Of a DNA stretch of 45,934 nucleotides, positions 1 through 7,736 are shown one piece after another. Numbering within the stretch: position 1 is the stretch's first letter; every line of letters starts with the position of its first letter. A model generated the notes under the pieces. The model searched no databases. It saw only the letters and a list, made by a program, of their open reading frames with translations, and had not been told where the DNA came from. The position numbers and the translations under genes are program-made. The DNA is from Candidatus Baltobacteraceae bacterium (GTDB lineage: Bacteria > Vulcanimicrobiota > Vulcanimicrobiia > Vulcanimicrobiales > Vulcanimicrobiaceae), in assembly GCA_036559195.1 (NCBI GenBank), contig DATBTN010000023.1, positions 1 to 45,934 of the forward strand. The letters run 5' to 3'.

Positions 1-93
1 AGGCGGGTGGTGAGCGTTCGATGACCGATTGTGCGAGTGCGGCGTTTCACCGCGCTCGATCCGTCATAGTGGTAGAAGGAGTATGAGATCTTG

Positions 94-480
94 ATGGACG
101 TTTCCCTTATCACCTACGCGGTTGCCGACCTGACCAAAGCCAAGCGTTTCTTTGCCGAGCTTATCGGTGCCGATCCGTACGTCGATTCGGCCAGGTACGT
201 CGGCTACAGGAGCGGCGACATGGAAATCGGGCTCGTTCCGGGCGGCGATAAACACGAGCCGATGGCGCTTGCGTATTGGACGGTGAGCGACATCGCAGCG
301 AGCCTGAAGGCGCTCGTAGCCGCGGGCGGTACCGTCGTGCAAGAGATTACCGATGTCGCCTACCGACTGCTGGTCGCGAGCGTTAAAGACCCAACGGTTC
401 GATCGTGGGCTTGCGGCAACCGCCGAAGGGGTAATGGCAAGCGGATGCGATACGATCTATGCAAAAGGGGCGCGAGATGA
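94..480 (+). CDS. VOC (glyoxalase/bleomycin-resistance) family protein, probable frameshift near the 3' end
   Basis: Small one-domain VOC protein, a fold usually found in metal-dependent isomerases, dioxygenases or binding proteins; the substrate cannot be told. The N-terminus (VSLITYAVADLTKAKRFFAE) and the GYRSGDMEIGLVPGG strand are typical. ATG at 94 is preceded by AGAAGGAG at 74-81; an in-frame TTG sits at 91. After VKDP (about 391) the frame turns basic and unlike VOC proteins. The frame entered at 393 reads NGSIVGLRQPPKG and stops at TAA 432-434, which is the expected VOC C-terminus. A one-base loss (or two-base gain) near 391-393 therefore seems to have shifted the last 14 codons, either a real mutation or an assembly error. 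Confidence 0.75.
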   Translation: MDVSLITYAVADLTKAKRFFAELIGADPYVDSARYVGYRSGDMEIGLVPGGDKHEPMALAYWTVSDIAASLKALVAAGGTVVQEITDVAYRLLVASVKDPTVRSWACGNRRRGNGKRMRYDLCKRGAR

Positions 481-875
481 AGAAGATCGACAACCCGAAA
501 AGCGGTGAGTCTCCCTCCGCGCTCATCGACGCGCGAATCAAGGAGTTGGGCGATTGGAGAGGCGAGACGCTCTCAAAGATCCGCAAACTCATCAAGCGTG
601 CAGACCCCGACGTTGCTGAGGAGTGGAAGTGGCGCGGGGTGCCCGTCTGGTCTCACGACGGACAGATATGCACGGGCGAGACCTACAAGAGCATCGTTAA
701 GCTGACCTTCGCCAAGGGTGCGCGGCTCAAGGATCCGAAGCGGCTGTTCAACTCGAGCCTTGAGGGCAACGTCCGGCGCGCCATCGATCTTCACGAAGGC
801 GATCAGATCGATGAGAGCGCATTCGAGGCGCTCGTTCGCGCGGCCATCGCGCTCAACGAATCGCCCGCTCGCTAG
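477..875 (+). CDS. DUF1801 domain protein (YdhG-like)
   Basis: A 132-residue protein of the DUF1801 family, cytosolic alpha/beta proteins of unknown biochemical role. Seen: LIDARIKELGDWRGETLSKIRKLIKRADPDVAEEWKW in the first third, then the family's W-x-G-VPVWSHDGQICTGETYKS stretch and KLTFAKGARLKDP, ending in a short helical tail. I chose ATG at 477 (MKKIDNP) because AAAAGGGG at 463-470 is well spaced from it; an in-frame ATG at 459 has no ribosome site. It lies 43 bases behind the true VOC stop and may be cotranscribed with it. Confidence 0.85.
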   Translation: MKKIDNPKSGESPSALIDARIKELGDWRGETLSKIRKLIKRADPDVAEEWKWRGVPVWSHDGQICTGETYKSIVKLTFAKGARLKDPKRLFNSSLEGNVRRAIDLHEGDQIDESAFEALVRAAIALNESPAR

Positions 876-950
876 TGCGCTCTCGTCACGAGCTGCGACC
901 GTTGACGACGCCATCATCGATAACGAACGCAGGATGATCCGCACTCTGCA

Positions 951-1505
951 CTAGGGTGAACTGGCTAGCGCAACGCGCCGCTCAAACTCAGTGAATTTAG
1001 CGAGACTATCCTCGCGCTTAGACCAAGTATGCAACAGATCCATATCGATTGTGTCGATGTACGCGACGGCGACGGCAACGGCGGCGTTGAGCGCGGTGAA
1101 GTCGTCCCAGTGGTAGAAGTGCGCTAGGCGGTCGCGCACGCAATCCACAGGCGAAAGAAGTCGCAAGGTCGTTTCTGCGTTCGTAATGGTCGCGGTCTCA
1201 TGCACGTAGTCGCCGCCGACCGCAAGCGGACCACGTGGAAAGTCGATCGTAAAACTGGTGTCAGGATGCACGAAGATGCGCGATTTTCCGTCACGTTTGA
1301 AACCGATGGAAAGGAGCGCGCCGCCGGCATCCTCAAGCGGTTCATCGCCCGGGAGAACGAAATCCGCGTCGTGCGAAGCATAGGCGTGCGGCGCATAAAC
1401 ACTGGCTGCGCTGCCGCCGGTAAGAATGGCGGTAATGCCGCGCGCTTCGAGCGCTTGCGACGCAGCGAAGCATACATCGGCGAGCGTGCTTTCGCGGGTA
1501 ATCAC
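951..1505 (-). CDS. Nucleotidyltransferase-fold protein, second gene of a wHTH/NTase pair
   Basis: A 184-residue protein with a minimal polymerase-beta type nucleotidyltransferase core: TGGSAASVY (about residues 29-37), DAD at 46-48 and a third acidic residue in FTIDF (D88), the GS...DxD...D pattern. The C-terminal half (LLSPVDCVRDRLAHFYHWDD, then LLHTWSKREDSLAKFTEF) matches a widespread family of about 180 residues annotated only as nucleotidyltransferase or hypothetical. Its ATG overlaps the stop of the upstream winged-helix gene (ATGA, 1502-1505), so the two are translationally coupled. NTase toxins paired with DNA-binding antitoxins are known (AbiEii, MNT, MenT), so a toxin-antitoxin role is possible. 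That is inference; the family could equally modify RNA or small molecules. Confidence 0.8.
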   Translation of the reverse strand: MITRESTLADVCFAASQALEARGITAILTGGSAASVYAPHAYASHDADFVLPGDEPLEDAGGALLSIGFKRDGKSRIFVHPDTSFTIDFPRGPLAVGGDYVHETATITNAETTLRLLSPVDCVRDRLAHFYHWDDFTALNAAVAVAVAYIDTIDMDLLHTWSKREDSLAKFTEFERRVALASSP

Positions 1506-1870
1506 AGCGGCTTTCCCCGCCGGCGAGGTCGCGTCCGCCGCGATTCCTTGACGATTTGATATTGGCGGTAGCCCTCTGCAAGACGCAGCAAGAGCGCCCG
1601 AAGTTCGCGAAAGGCGGGATAGTTCGGATTGAGCGTGACCGTTCGTACCGCGAGCTGGCGGCTAGCGACTATGCCCTCCTCCTCAAGCTTATCGAGCGTT
1701 CGCTGGACGGCCGGGATAGTGGACCGAAGGTATCGGCTAATCTCCGCAGGATAGGTCTGCTCGAGGACGGCGATCAGCATGAGTAAGGCTGTCCGCATTC
1801 GCGTTCCAAATAGCACTGGGGCAGGCAGCTGCCAGAGTTCTTCTTGATAAAACGATATATCGGACGACAT
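1502..1870 (-). CDS. MarR/ArsR-like winged-helix regulator, first gene of the pair
   Basis: A 122-residue DNA-binding protein. Residues about 25-80 form a winged helix: TYPAEISRYL as helix 2, STIPAVQRTLDKLEEEGIV as recognition helix and start of the wing, then RQLAVRTVTLNPNYP as the wing strand. A helical segment (FRELRALLLRLAEGYRQYQ) probably dimerises, and a basic tail (RRTRPRRRG) ends the protein. GGGAGG lies 11 bases before ATG 1870. The gene starts inside one arm of a 12-bp inverted repeat and has its own promoter, so it probably represses itself and the NTase gene, as antitoxins often do. It is too divergent for a firm family name. Confidence 0.8.
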   Translation of the reverse strand: MSSDISFYQEELWQLPAPVLFGTRMRTALLMLIAVLEQTYPAEISRYLRSTIPAVQRTLDKLEEEGIVASRQLAVRTVTLNPNYPAFRELRALLLRLAEGYRQYQIVKESRRTRPRRRGKPL

Positions 1871-1921
1871 ACTGTACTATACCTCCCGGTATACTATACT
1901 ATCTCGTCCGATATACTGCAA
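1856..1921 (-). promoter_or_regulatory. Promoter with paired operator-like arms for the wHTH/NTase operon
   Basis: On the minus strand, -35 TTGCAG (1921-1916) and -10 TATAGT (1898-1893) are 17 bases apart. One arm, TATATCGGACGA, fills the spacer (1915-1904); its perfect 12-base inverted copy covers codons 2-5 of the regulator (1867-1856). A smaller dyad TATACC-N4-GGTATA (1878-1893) overlaps the -10. Binding at either arm would block initiation. The same arms could pair in any longer transcript and enclose the ribosome site and start codon. Confidence 0.65.
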
Positions 1922-2000
1922 GCTCTGCGATCAGAACCGGGTCGACCCGCCGTCCCGCGACGCTCCACATGCTCCTCGCTGCCCAGACTCGTAATTTCGT

Positions 2001-2882
2001 TCACCCGTGCCGATCCAGTCGCTGAATTAGGGCGGTGGCGAACCGGTGTGCCGAATCGGGATCGAAGCGCAGGTACAATTCGGGATCGATGAGTTCGAGT
2101 TCCATCAGGCGGTCGATGCCATTGGTATCGCGGAGCAGGTCGACGCGCGCATAGAGCGGGCGTTGCGCAAGTACCGCGAGCGCCCGTTCCCCGAGCGCAA
2201 TCTCTTGCGGTTCTGCGGTCGCCGCCTGGCCGCCGCCGCCGACGTCGGTAAACGGCGCTTTCTGCACCGCGTGCGAGAACCGGCCGTCGATAAAAATGAG
2301 GCAGCGCTCGCCGCGATTCAGTATCTCCGGCATGAAAGGCTGGATCAATGCGTCGCGCGTTTCGAGAATCTCGTCGAGCAGATGCTGGCCGTCTTCTACG
2401 ATCCGTCCTTCGAGATCGTCCGCGCGGTGCGTTTCGTGCGCTGGAAGACCGACGATCGTGGTCATAAACGAACTCGCGGAGATAGCCGGTTTGACGACGA
2501 CTTGATTCCAGGTGCGTTCTTCCATGATGGCCCGCAGGTCGTGGGTCGCGTGTTGCTCGCACAAAACCGTGTCGGCAATCGGAATGCCGGCGCGCTGCAG
2601 CTCGAAGAGATAGCCCTTGTGAGCGTTCCAGCGCACGGTGTCGGGGTCGTTGCACAGGAGCATGGAACTGCCGGCTCGATCGACCCAACCGAGAAACGTT
2701 TCCGGGTCGAGATGATAGTTCCAGGGCGAACGCAAGACCAAGGCATCGAGATGCTCGGGGTCGCCTGCGTCCCAGCAGACCGGGCGCACGGCGATGCCGC
2801 TTTGCGCGAGTGCCGCGACGACTAAGGCGTCGTCGTCCGTGATGCTCCCAAGCTCCGCAGATGTGATAAAACCGATCGACAT
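2001..2882 (-). CDS. ATP-grasp enzyme of the DcsG/RimK-like type
   Basis: A 293-residue cytosolic ATP-grasp protein. Seen: a Rossmann-like N-terminal third, then LVLRSPWNYHLDPETFLGWV and CNDPDTVRWNAHKGYLFEL, where the N-D-P...RWN..K.YL.EL pattern is typical of the DcsG (cyclo-ligase of D-cycloserine synthesis) and glutathione-synthase-like group. VVVKPAISASS supplies the ATP-binding lysine, QPFMPEIL and GERCLIFIDGRFSHAVQKAP the central fold, and ARVDLLRDTNG..LMELELIDPELYL the metal-binding E/D segment near the C-terminus. It ligates a carboxylate to an amine using ATP; the substrate is unknown. The only nearby candidates for a partner run on the same strand (wHTH/NTase downstream) and do not suggest one. 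Confidence 0.8.
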   Translation of the reverse strand: MSIGFITSAELGSITDDDALVVAALAQSGIAVRPVCWDAGDPEHLDALVLRSPWNYHLDPETFLGWVDRAGSSMLLCNDPDTVRWNAHKGYLFELQRAGIPIADTVLCEQHATHDLRAIMEERTWNQVVVKPAISASSFMTTIVGLPAHETHRADDLEGRIVEDGQHLLDEILETRDALIQPFMPEILNRGERCLIFIDGRFSHAVQKAPFTDVGGGGQAATAEPQEIALGERALAVLAQRPLYARVDLLRDTNGIDRLMELELIDPELYLRFDPDSAHRFATALIQRLDRHG

Positions 2883-2947
2883 GGCGGGGAGCCTTCAATG
2901 TGCGGCGTCATTTATCCGTCGCGACAAGCATCGCCTAAGCGTGGAGT

Positions 2948-3763
2948 TCACTTCATTGTTGAATCAATCCACGTCTTGTAGTGGCTGACGCGAACGTTGT
3001 ACGTTGTGGTGCCGTAGCGTCCGTCATGAAACGTTCGCGCATCGCCATTGACGAATTTGAAGGAAGCGAGTGCAGCCACTTGCCATTGACCGTGCACGTT
3101 TACAAGAACGGGGCCCCCGCTGTCTCCGCTTCCGGCCATGCCTTCGAGTGGAAGCGCTGCGGGCGGCTTTTCGAAGGTGTATGCGAGCCAGCGGGTTTGA
3201 ACGCTTGAAAGCCGCGTGAACGCTCGACGGAGCGCCGTACGGTGAGACGATCCTGAGCCAAAACCAGTGAGACCTGTGCCCGTCGCGCCTTTGCCGATGA
3301 TTTCGACGACGTCGCCCACCTGCGCGTCGCCCGTGAATAGTTGCGCGGGCGTTACGTCGCGCGCCGGCGTGGCCAGTTTCAAAAGTGCGATGTCGTTGGA
3401 CAACAGGTGGAACTTCATCGCCTCCGACGCGTTGCCCGTTTTCAGCGCACTGGCGATAAGCTCGTTGGGGAGATTCTTATATCCCGGGTACACAATCACA
3501 CGCTCCACCGCGCGTGGGACGCCTTCGATCGTTACTTCTCGTACTTTCATTCCCATGTCCGTCTGCCACGTTACCGCGTGAGCTGCGGTAACGACCCACT
3601 GCGGCGCGATCAAAACGCCTTGCCCTTCGTACGGAAGGTCGACCAGCGCCGGAAACGCGGACGCGGCAACTCGATAATTTGTATCGGGTACATCGTCTCG
3701 GATGACGATCGCATCAGCGGTGGTTGGTATCAAAAGTAGTAAAACAACGATGAGCCACTTCAT
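2948..3763 (-). CDS. Secreted trypsin-like (S1) serine protease
   Basis: A 271-residue exported protease. I chose ATG at 3763, which follows AAAGAGGTG and gives a clean signal peptide (MKWLIVVLLLLIPTTADA); the frame stays open upstream without signal-like residues. The chymotrypsin-fold catalytic triad is complete: H62 in VTAAHAV, D124 in SNDIALLKL and S215 in GSGDSGGPV. It should cleave peptide bonds in the periplasm or outside the cell. The fold is a single domain with no PDZ, so it is not a DegP/HtrA protein. The gene stands alone, with 65 bases to the next gene downstream (2882) and 210 to DUF1697 upstream. Confidence 0.88.
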   Translation of the reverse strand: MKWLIVVLLLLIPTTADAIVIRDDVPDTNYRVAASAFPALVDLPYEGQGVLIAPQWVVTAAHAVTWQTDMGMKVREVTIEGVPRAVERVIVYPGYKNLPNELIASALKTGNASEAMKFHLLSNDIALLKLATPARDVTPAQLFTGDAQVGDVVEIIGKGATGTGLTGFGSGSSHRTALRRAFTRLSSVQTRWLAYTFEKPPAALPLEGMAGSGDSGGPVLVNVHGQWQVAALASFKFVNGDARTFHDGRYGTTTYNVRVSHYKTWIDSTMK

Positions 3764-3973
3764 TTTACACCTCTTTGCTGCAATGCGACCCCCCACCCGT
3801 CCATCTGTGCCCAGTCTCATAATGAGTGACAATCACGAACCAATATCAAAAAGACTTGAATATACAGCGGTCTCAAATGCCCTGATGAGCGGGTTTCGGT
3901 CCGCCGAAAATCCGTATGCGATCTCACTACCCTCGCCGAGGCTGCCGCAGTGCTTGGAGCGAATCGGGGCGGA

Positions 3974-4540
3974 ATGGAAGGTACTGCGGTCATCGCGCTT
4001 CTTCGCGCGGTCAACGTCGGCGGAACGAAAAAGATCGCCATGTCGGATCTGCGCGCGTTCGCAGAGCAGCTAGGATTCACCGGCGTTCGCACGCTGCTGC
4101 AGAGCGGCAATCTGGTCTTTCGAAGCGACGGGCGCTCGAACGACGCGCTGGAGCGCCTATTTGAAGAGCAGGCGAAAGAACGTTTGGGAATCGCGACGCA
4201 GTTCTTCGTTCGCTCGAACGCCCAGTGGAAACGCATCGTCGCGCGTAACCCATTTCACGCGCAAGCCGAACGCGATCCGGGTCATCTCGTCGTGCTGAGC
4301 CTAAAAGACGCGCCGAGCGCCGCCGCTGCAAAGGCGCTGCAAGCCGCCATTCCCGGCCGCGAACTCGCGCAAGTCGATGGCCAGACCGCCTATATCGTAT
4401 ATCCCGACGGCATCGGCGAGTCTCGTTTAACCGCGACGCTCATCGAACGCCGCCTCGAAACGCACGGTACCGGACGAAACTGGAACACGGTCCTCAAACT
4501 CGCGGCCGCTGCGCAAGCGCGGGAGGACGTGCTCACTTAA
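3974..4540 (+). CDS. DUF1697 domain protein
   Basis: A 188-residue DUF1697 protein, function unknown. Seen: ALLRAVNVGGTKKIAMSDLR at the N-terminus, LGFTGVRTLLQSGNLVFRS next, and RNWNTVLKLAAAA near the end, all hallmarks of the family. ATG 3974 follows GGGGCGGA closely; an in-frame GTG lies at 3950. Its 3' end overlaps the convergent cupredoxin gene by 8 bases. The 210-base gap before it (3764-3973) holds no gene I can support. Confidence 0.88.
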   Translation: MEGTAVIALLRAVNVGGTKKIAMSDLRAFAEQLGFTGVRTLLQSGNLVFRSDGRSNDALERLFEEQAKERLGIATQFFVRSNAQWKRIVARNPFHAQAERDPGHLVVLSLKDAPSAAAAKALQAAIPGRELAQVDGQTAYIVYPDGIGESRLTATLIERRLETHGTGRNWNTVLKLAAAAQAREDVLT

Positions 4541-4871
4541 CGTCGATTTCGGCCTTCATGAATTCGTGGTCGTCGCAGTAGTACGTGTAGGTGCCGGCGG
4601 CGGTGAAGGTTTTGCTCCACGATGCACCTTGTGCGAGTTCGCCCGAGTTCCAAGAATGGTCGTCGGCGGTTGCGGAGTGTTGGACGCTATCGTCGTTGAT
4701 CCACTCGACGGTTTGCCCGGATTTGATCGAAACCTTGGCCGGACTAAAGGCGAAATTTTTCATGTGTACGACGATGGCCGGCTTGGCCGCCGCATCGGGG
4801 GCCGGTGTTGCGGCGGCTCCCAAAAGCGCAAAGCCCAGCGTGGCGCAGAGAATCGCAGCAAACTGTCTCAT
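4533..4871 (-). CDS. Exported cupredoxin (plastocyanin/amicyanin-like)
   Basis: A 112-residue type 1 copper protein with a signal peptide (MRQFAAILCATLGFALLGAAA). The copper ligands are all present: H65 in VQHSATA, then C99, H102 and M105 in YYCDDHEFM. The SFSP-like FAFSPAKVSIKSGQTVEWIND strand is typical of amicyanin and plastocyanin. It should be a soluble periplasmic electron carrier or copper carrier. Its promoter region (4872-4946) is shared with the divergent lipid kinase gene. It resembles the two cupredoxin lipoproteins at 25.5-27.2 kb in ligand set but lacks their lipobox. Confidence 0.9.
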   Translation of the reverse strand: MRQFAAILCATLGFALLGAAATPAPDAAAKPAIVVHMKNFAFSPAKVSIKSGQTVEWINDDSVQHSATADDHSWNSGELAQGASWSKTFTAAGTYTYYCDDHEFMKAEIDVK

Positions 4872-4946
4872 ACCTCCTCAACGGCCGAGCGCGCACAAAA
4901 GTTTGCGCCGGGCGGAGCGGCCGCGGCCAAAGGGGTAAAGAGACCC

Positions 4947-5762
4947 ATGCGTATCCGGCTCATCCTCAACGAAAAGTCCCGGCGCGGCGCCGAGTCGGCC
5001 GACGCGGTGCGAACGGCCTTCGGGCAGCGGGGCGTCGAGTTGGCCGAGGACGAGCGCTACGACGCGATCGTGGCGGCCGGAGGCGACGGAACGATCGTCT
5101 CGACGATCGCCGCGGCGATCGCGGCCGGGGTGCCGCTTGGGATCGTACCGCTGGGTACGTTCAACGATCTCGCGCGCACGCTCGGCATTCCGCTCGAGGT
5201 CGACGCCGCCTGTGCGGCCGTCGCGGCGGGTGCGACCCGTGAAATCGACGTCGGACGCGTCAACGGCGTGTATTTCGTGAACGAAGCGAGCATCGGGCTC
5301 TCGACCCGCATCGCCCGCAAGCAGACGCCGGAGGTCAAAAGGCGCTTCGGGTTTTTCGGCGTCGTCGGCACGACCCTGCAGACGCTCGCGCAGCACCGCC
5401 CATTCTACGCCCAAGTAGACTACGAACATCGGACCGATCGCTTTCGCACCGTCCAACTCACCGTTGCAAACAGCAATCGCTTCGGCGGGTTGATCGAAGT
5501 ACCGGGCAGTACGCTCGACGACGGGCTGCTCGATCTTTTTAGCGTTGAGGTCACGAATTGGCTGGGCATCGTGCCGATCGTGCGTTCGGCATTCGCGCGC
5601 GACGGCGCGTCGGTTGACGGCCTGCGTCATCGGCGTTCCTCGCGCTTCGTCGTGCGCACTCACCATCCGCACCACGTTAGCGCCGATGGCGAACCCGCCG
5701 GGAAGACGCCCGCCATCTTTGAATCGCTCCCGCGCGCAGTTCGAATCATCGTTCCATCCTAA
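4947..5762 (+). CDS. Diacylglycerol kinase catalytic-domain lipid kinase
   Basis: A 271-residue protein of the DagK/YegS lipid kinase family, which phosphorylates diacylglycerol or related lipids at the inner face of the membrane. Seen: nucleotide loop AAGGDGTIVSTIA (GGDGT at 45-49), VPLGTFNDLARTL, INEASIGL-like VNEASIGLS, and the C-terminal GLIEVPGSTLDDGLLDLFSVE segment. The N-terminus (MRIRLILNEKSRRG) aligns with the family start, so I chose ATG 4947, preceded by AAAGGGGTAAAGAG. It lacks the membrane helices of E. coli DgkA. An aldo/keto reductase follows after 30 bases. Confidence 0.88.
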   Translation: MRIRLILNEKSRRGAESADAVRTAFGQRGVELAEDERYDAIVAAGGDGTIVSTIAAAIAAGVPLGIVPLGTFNDLARTLGIPLEVDAACAAVAAGATREIDVGRVNGVYFVNEASIGLSTRIARKQTPEVKRRFGFFGVVGTTLQTLAQHRPFYAQVDYEHRTDRFRTVQLTVANSNRFGGLIEVPGSTLDDGLLDLFSVEVTNWLGIVPIVRSAFARDGASVDGLRHRRSSRFVVRTHHPHHVSADGEPAGKTPAIFESLPRAVRIIVPS

Positions 5763-5792
5763 ATACCTCGTAAATAAGGAGATCTCGTTTCG

Positions 5793-6767
5793 ATGCAATA
5801 CCGTACGCTCGGCCAATCGGGCCTCAAACTTTCCGTCGTTGGCCTCGGCTCGTGGCTGACCTACGGCAGCAGCGTCGAGCGCGACATCGCTCGCGCCTGC
5901 GTTCTGCGGGCGTGGGAACGCGGCATCAATTTCATCGATACCGCGAACGTGTACGCGCGCGGCGCCGCCGAAGAGGTTTTGGGCCCCGTACTCAAAGAGC
6001 TTAACCGCGACGCCCTCGTGCTCGCGACCAAAGTCTATTTCTCGATGGGCGAGACGGTCAACGAGCGCGGTCTTTCTCGCAAACATATCCACGACCAGCT
6101 GCATCACTCGCTGCGCCGTCTGCAGGTCGACTACATCGATCTTTACCAATGCCATCGGTACGACACGACCACGCCGCTCGAAGAAACCTGCGAGATGATG
6201 AACGACCTCGTGCGGGCCGGTAAGGTGCTCTACTGGGGTACGTCGGAATGGAACGCCGACCAAATCGGCGCGGCCGTCGCACTCTGCCGGGCGCGCGGAT
6301 GGGCGGTGCCGATCAGTAACCAGCCGCAATACAGCGCGCTTTGGCGCCGTATCGAAGACCGCGTGTTGCCGGTATCCGAACGATACGGCATAGGCAACGT
6401 CGTCTGGTCTCCGCTCGCTATGGGGATTCTTACCGGCAAATACACCGATGCGAAAAACCCGCCGTCGGGAACGCGCGCGGCCGGTGCCAATAAAGAAATG
6501 ATGGAAGACTACTTCACGCAGCCGGTACTCGATGCCGTGCAGCAGCTCAAACCGATTGCAAAGAGCGCCGGCGTCTCGCTCGCGCAGCTCGCGCTTGCGT
6601 GGTGCCTGCGCCAACCGGCCGTAACCAGCGTCATCGTCGGCGCAACGAAGGCCGAGCACGTGGACGACAACGCCGCCGCCGGCGATCTACGCCTCGATCC
6701 AACCGTGTTCGCGGAAGTCGATCGCATCCTGCAGCCGGTCGCCCCGCACGAGCCCTACGTAAGCTGA
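5793..6767 (+). CDS. Aldo/keto reductase, Kv-beta-like subfamily
   Basis: A 324-residue NADPH-dependent oxidoreductase with a TIM-barrel fold. The catalytic tetrad is present: D49 and Y54 in FIDTANVYARG, K80 in VLATKVYF and H121 in LYQCHRYD. The C-terminal SVIVGATKAEHVDDN segment binds the adenosine 2'-phosphate. MQYRTLGQSGLKLSVVGLGSW is the usual start, with AAGGAG (5776-5781) upstream of ATG 5793. Members reduce aldehydes and ketones; the real substrate is unknown. It ends 5 bases from the convergent copper oxidase gene. Confidence 0.92.
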   Translation: MQYRTLGQSGLKLSVVGLGSWLTYGSSVERDIARACVLRAWERGINFIDTANVYARGAAEEVLGPVLKELNRDALVLATKVYFSMGETVNERGLSRKHIHDQLHHSLRRLQVDYIDLYQCHRYDTTTPLEETCEMMNDLVRAGKVLYWGTSEWNADQIGAAVALCRARGWAVPISNQPQYSALWRRIEDRVLPVSERYGIGNVVWSPLAMGILTGKYTDAKNPPSGTRAAGANKEMMEDYFTQPVLDAVQQLKPIAKSAGVSLAQLALAWCLRQPAVTSVIVGATKAEHVDDNAAAGDLRLDPTVFAEVDRILQPVAPHEPYVS

Positions 6768-6771
6768 AAGG

Positions 6772-7734
6772 CTAGTGCGCGTCGAAGGCCCCCATCGCGC
6801 CGGCATCCGCGTCGCCGAACGAATGCGTTACAAACGGATACCTACTGGCCTGTTGCACGGTAAATTCGGCCATCGCACCGTCGCCGGGGGCGATCGTCAC
6901 CGTTTGCAGGCCATGCATGGTGTTTTCCGGGTTGCCTCCAACGGCAACCCGGTCGAAGATGGTGCCTACGACGTGAAACGCGGAAAAGTGTGAGGGACCG
7001 GCATTGACGATAAAGAGCCGTACCAACTTGCCGACGCCCACGGGCAACGGGCGGCGCATGTATTGAAAAGCCGAGCCGTTAAATTCTACGACGTCGGGCA
7101 TCGAACTCTTCATTTTTTGCATATCCCCAACGTATTGGTTCGGGTGTCCCTCAAGCGCGTGCGTGTAGAACTCGCTTTGCAATAACACGTAGGCCCGCGC
7201 GTCGGGGCCCCAGCCGTCTTTTGGATCGACCACGACCGCACCATACATCCCGTTGCTGATGTGGGCCAAGACCGGCGGCGTTCCACAGTGGTAGAGGAAC
7301 ACGCCCGGGTATCTTGCGACCCACGAATAATGGATGGTTTGTCCCGGAGCGATCGTTTGATACGCGATGTCCGCGGGAGCGAGCGCGGAGTGAAAATCGA
7401 TCGAATGCCCCATCATCGATTTATTCGTCAACGACACGTTGATCTGTTGGCCCACGCGCGCGTGAACCACCGGTCCGGGAACCGTTCCATTGAACGTCCA
7501 CGCATGATAGTTCAGTCCAGGGGCAATCTCGATCGTCCGATCCAGCAAAACGAGATTGACGTTAAGGTCTCCGTCTGCCAGCGGCGGAAGTTGTGACGGG
7601 TCCCCCGACTGAGTGGGCCTCGAAACGGACGAGGTCTGCGACACAACCGCGTGAACCTGCGGCACGCTAACGTCACTTCGATGCGCGCTGCATCCGGTTA
7701 GGAGCGCCGCTACGGCCAGTGCGAGCGCGCGCAT
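6772..7734 (-). CDS. NirK-like two-domain copper oxidoreductase lipoprotein
   Basis: A 320-residue protein with two cupredoxin domains. ATG 7734 follows GAGGAAAT and gives a lipoprotein signal, LLTGC, with acylated C15. The full copper nitrite reductase residue set can be traced. Type 1 site: H110 (GHSIDFH), C150 (YHCG), H158 (LAHIS), M163 (NGMYG). Type 2 site: H115, H149 and, from domain two, H304 (FVTHSF). The catalytic pair is D113 and H254 (AFHVVG). This predicts reduction of nitrite to nitric oxide in the periplasm, though related oxidases share the pattern. The SRPBCC-like gene ends 2 bases upstream on the same strand, so the two form an operon. No nitric oxide reductase is visible nearby. 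Confidence 0.85.
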   Translation of the reverse strand: MRALALAVAALLTGCSAHRSDVSVPQVHAVVSQTSSVSRPTQSGDPSQLPPLADGDLNVNLVLLDRTIEIAPGLNYHAWTFNGTVPGPVVHARVGQQINVSLTNKSMMGHSIDFHSALAPADIAYQTIAPGQTIHYSWVARYPGVFLYHCGTPPVLAHISNGMYGAVVVDPKDGWGPDARAYVLLQSEFYTHALEGHPNQYVGDMQKMKSSMPDVVEFNGSAFQYMRRPLPVGVGKLVRLFIVNAGPSHFSAFHVVGTIFDRVAVGGNPENTMHGLQTVTIAPGDGAMAEFTVQQASRYPFVTHSFGDADAGAMGAFDAH

Positions 7735-7736
7735 CT

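Noticed and set aside
1..90. End of an upstream plus-strand gene
   Set aside because: Two frames could end here (stops at 22-24 and 84-86), but too little sequence remains to support either.
4878..6659. A 593-codon open frame on the minus strand opposite the lipid kinase and aldo/keto reductase
   Set aside because: Its sequence is arginine-rich mirror coding of two well-recognised plus-strand genes; long antisense frames are expected at this GC content.
7170..7215. A GWGP segment in the NirK-like protein (KDGWGPDA) as a third copy of the peptide motif
   Set aside because: It lies within a conserved cupredoxin loop, lacks the following KV and the G-x-F-x prefix, so it is a chance match.
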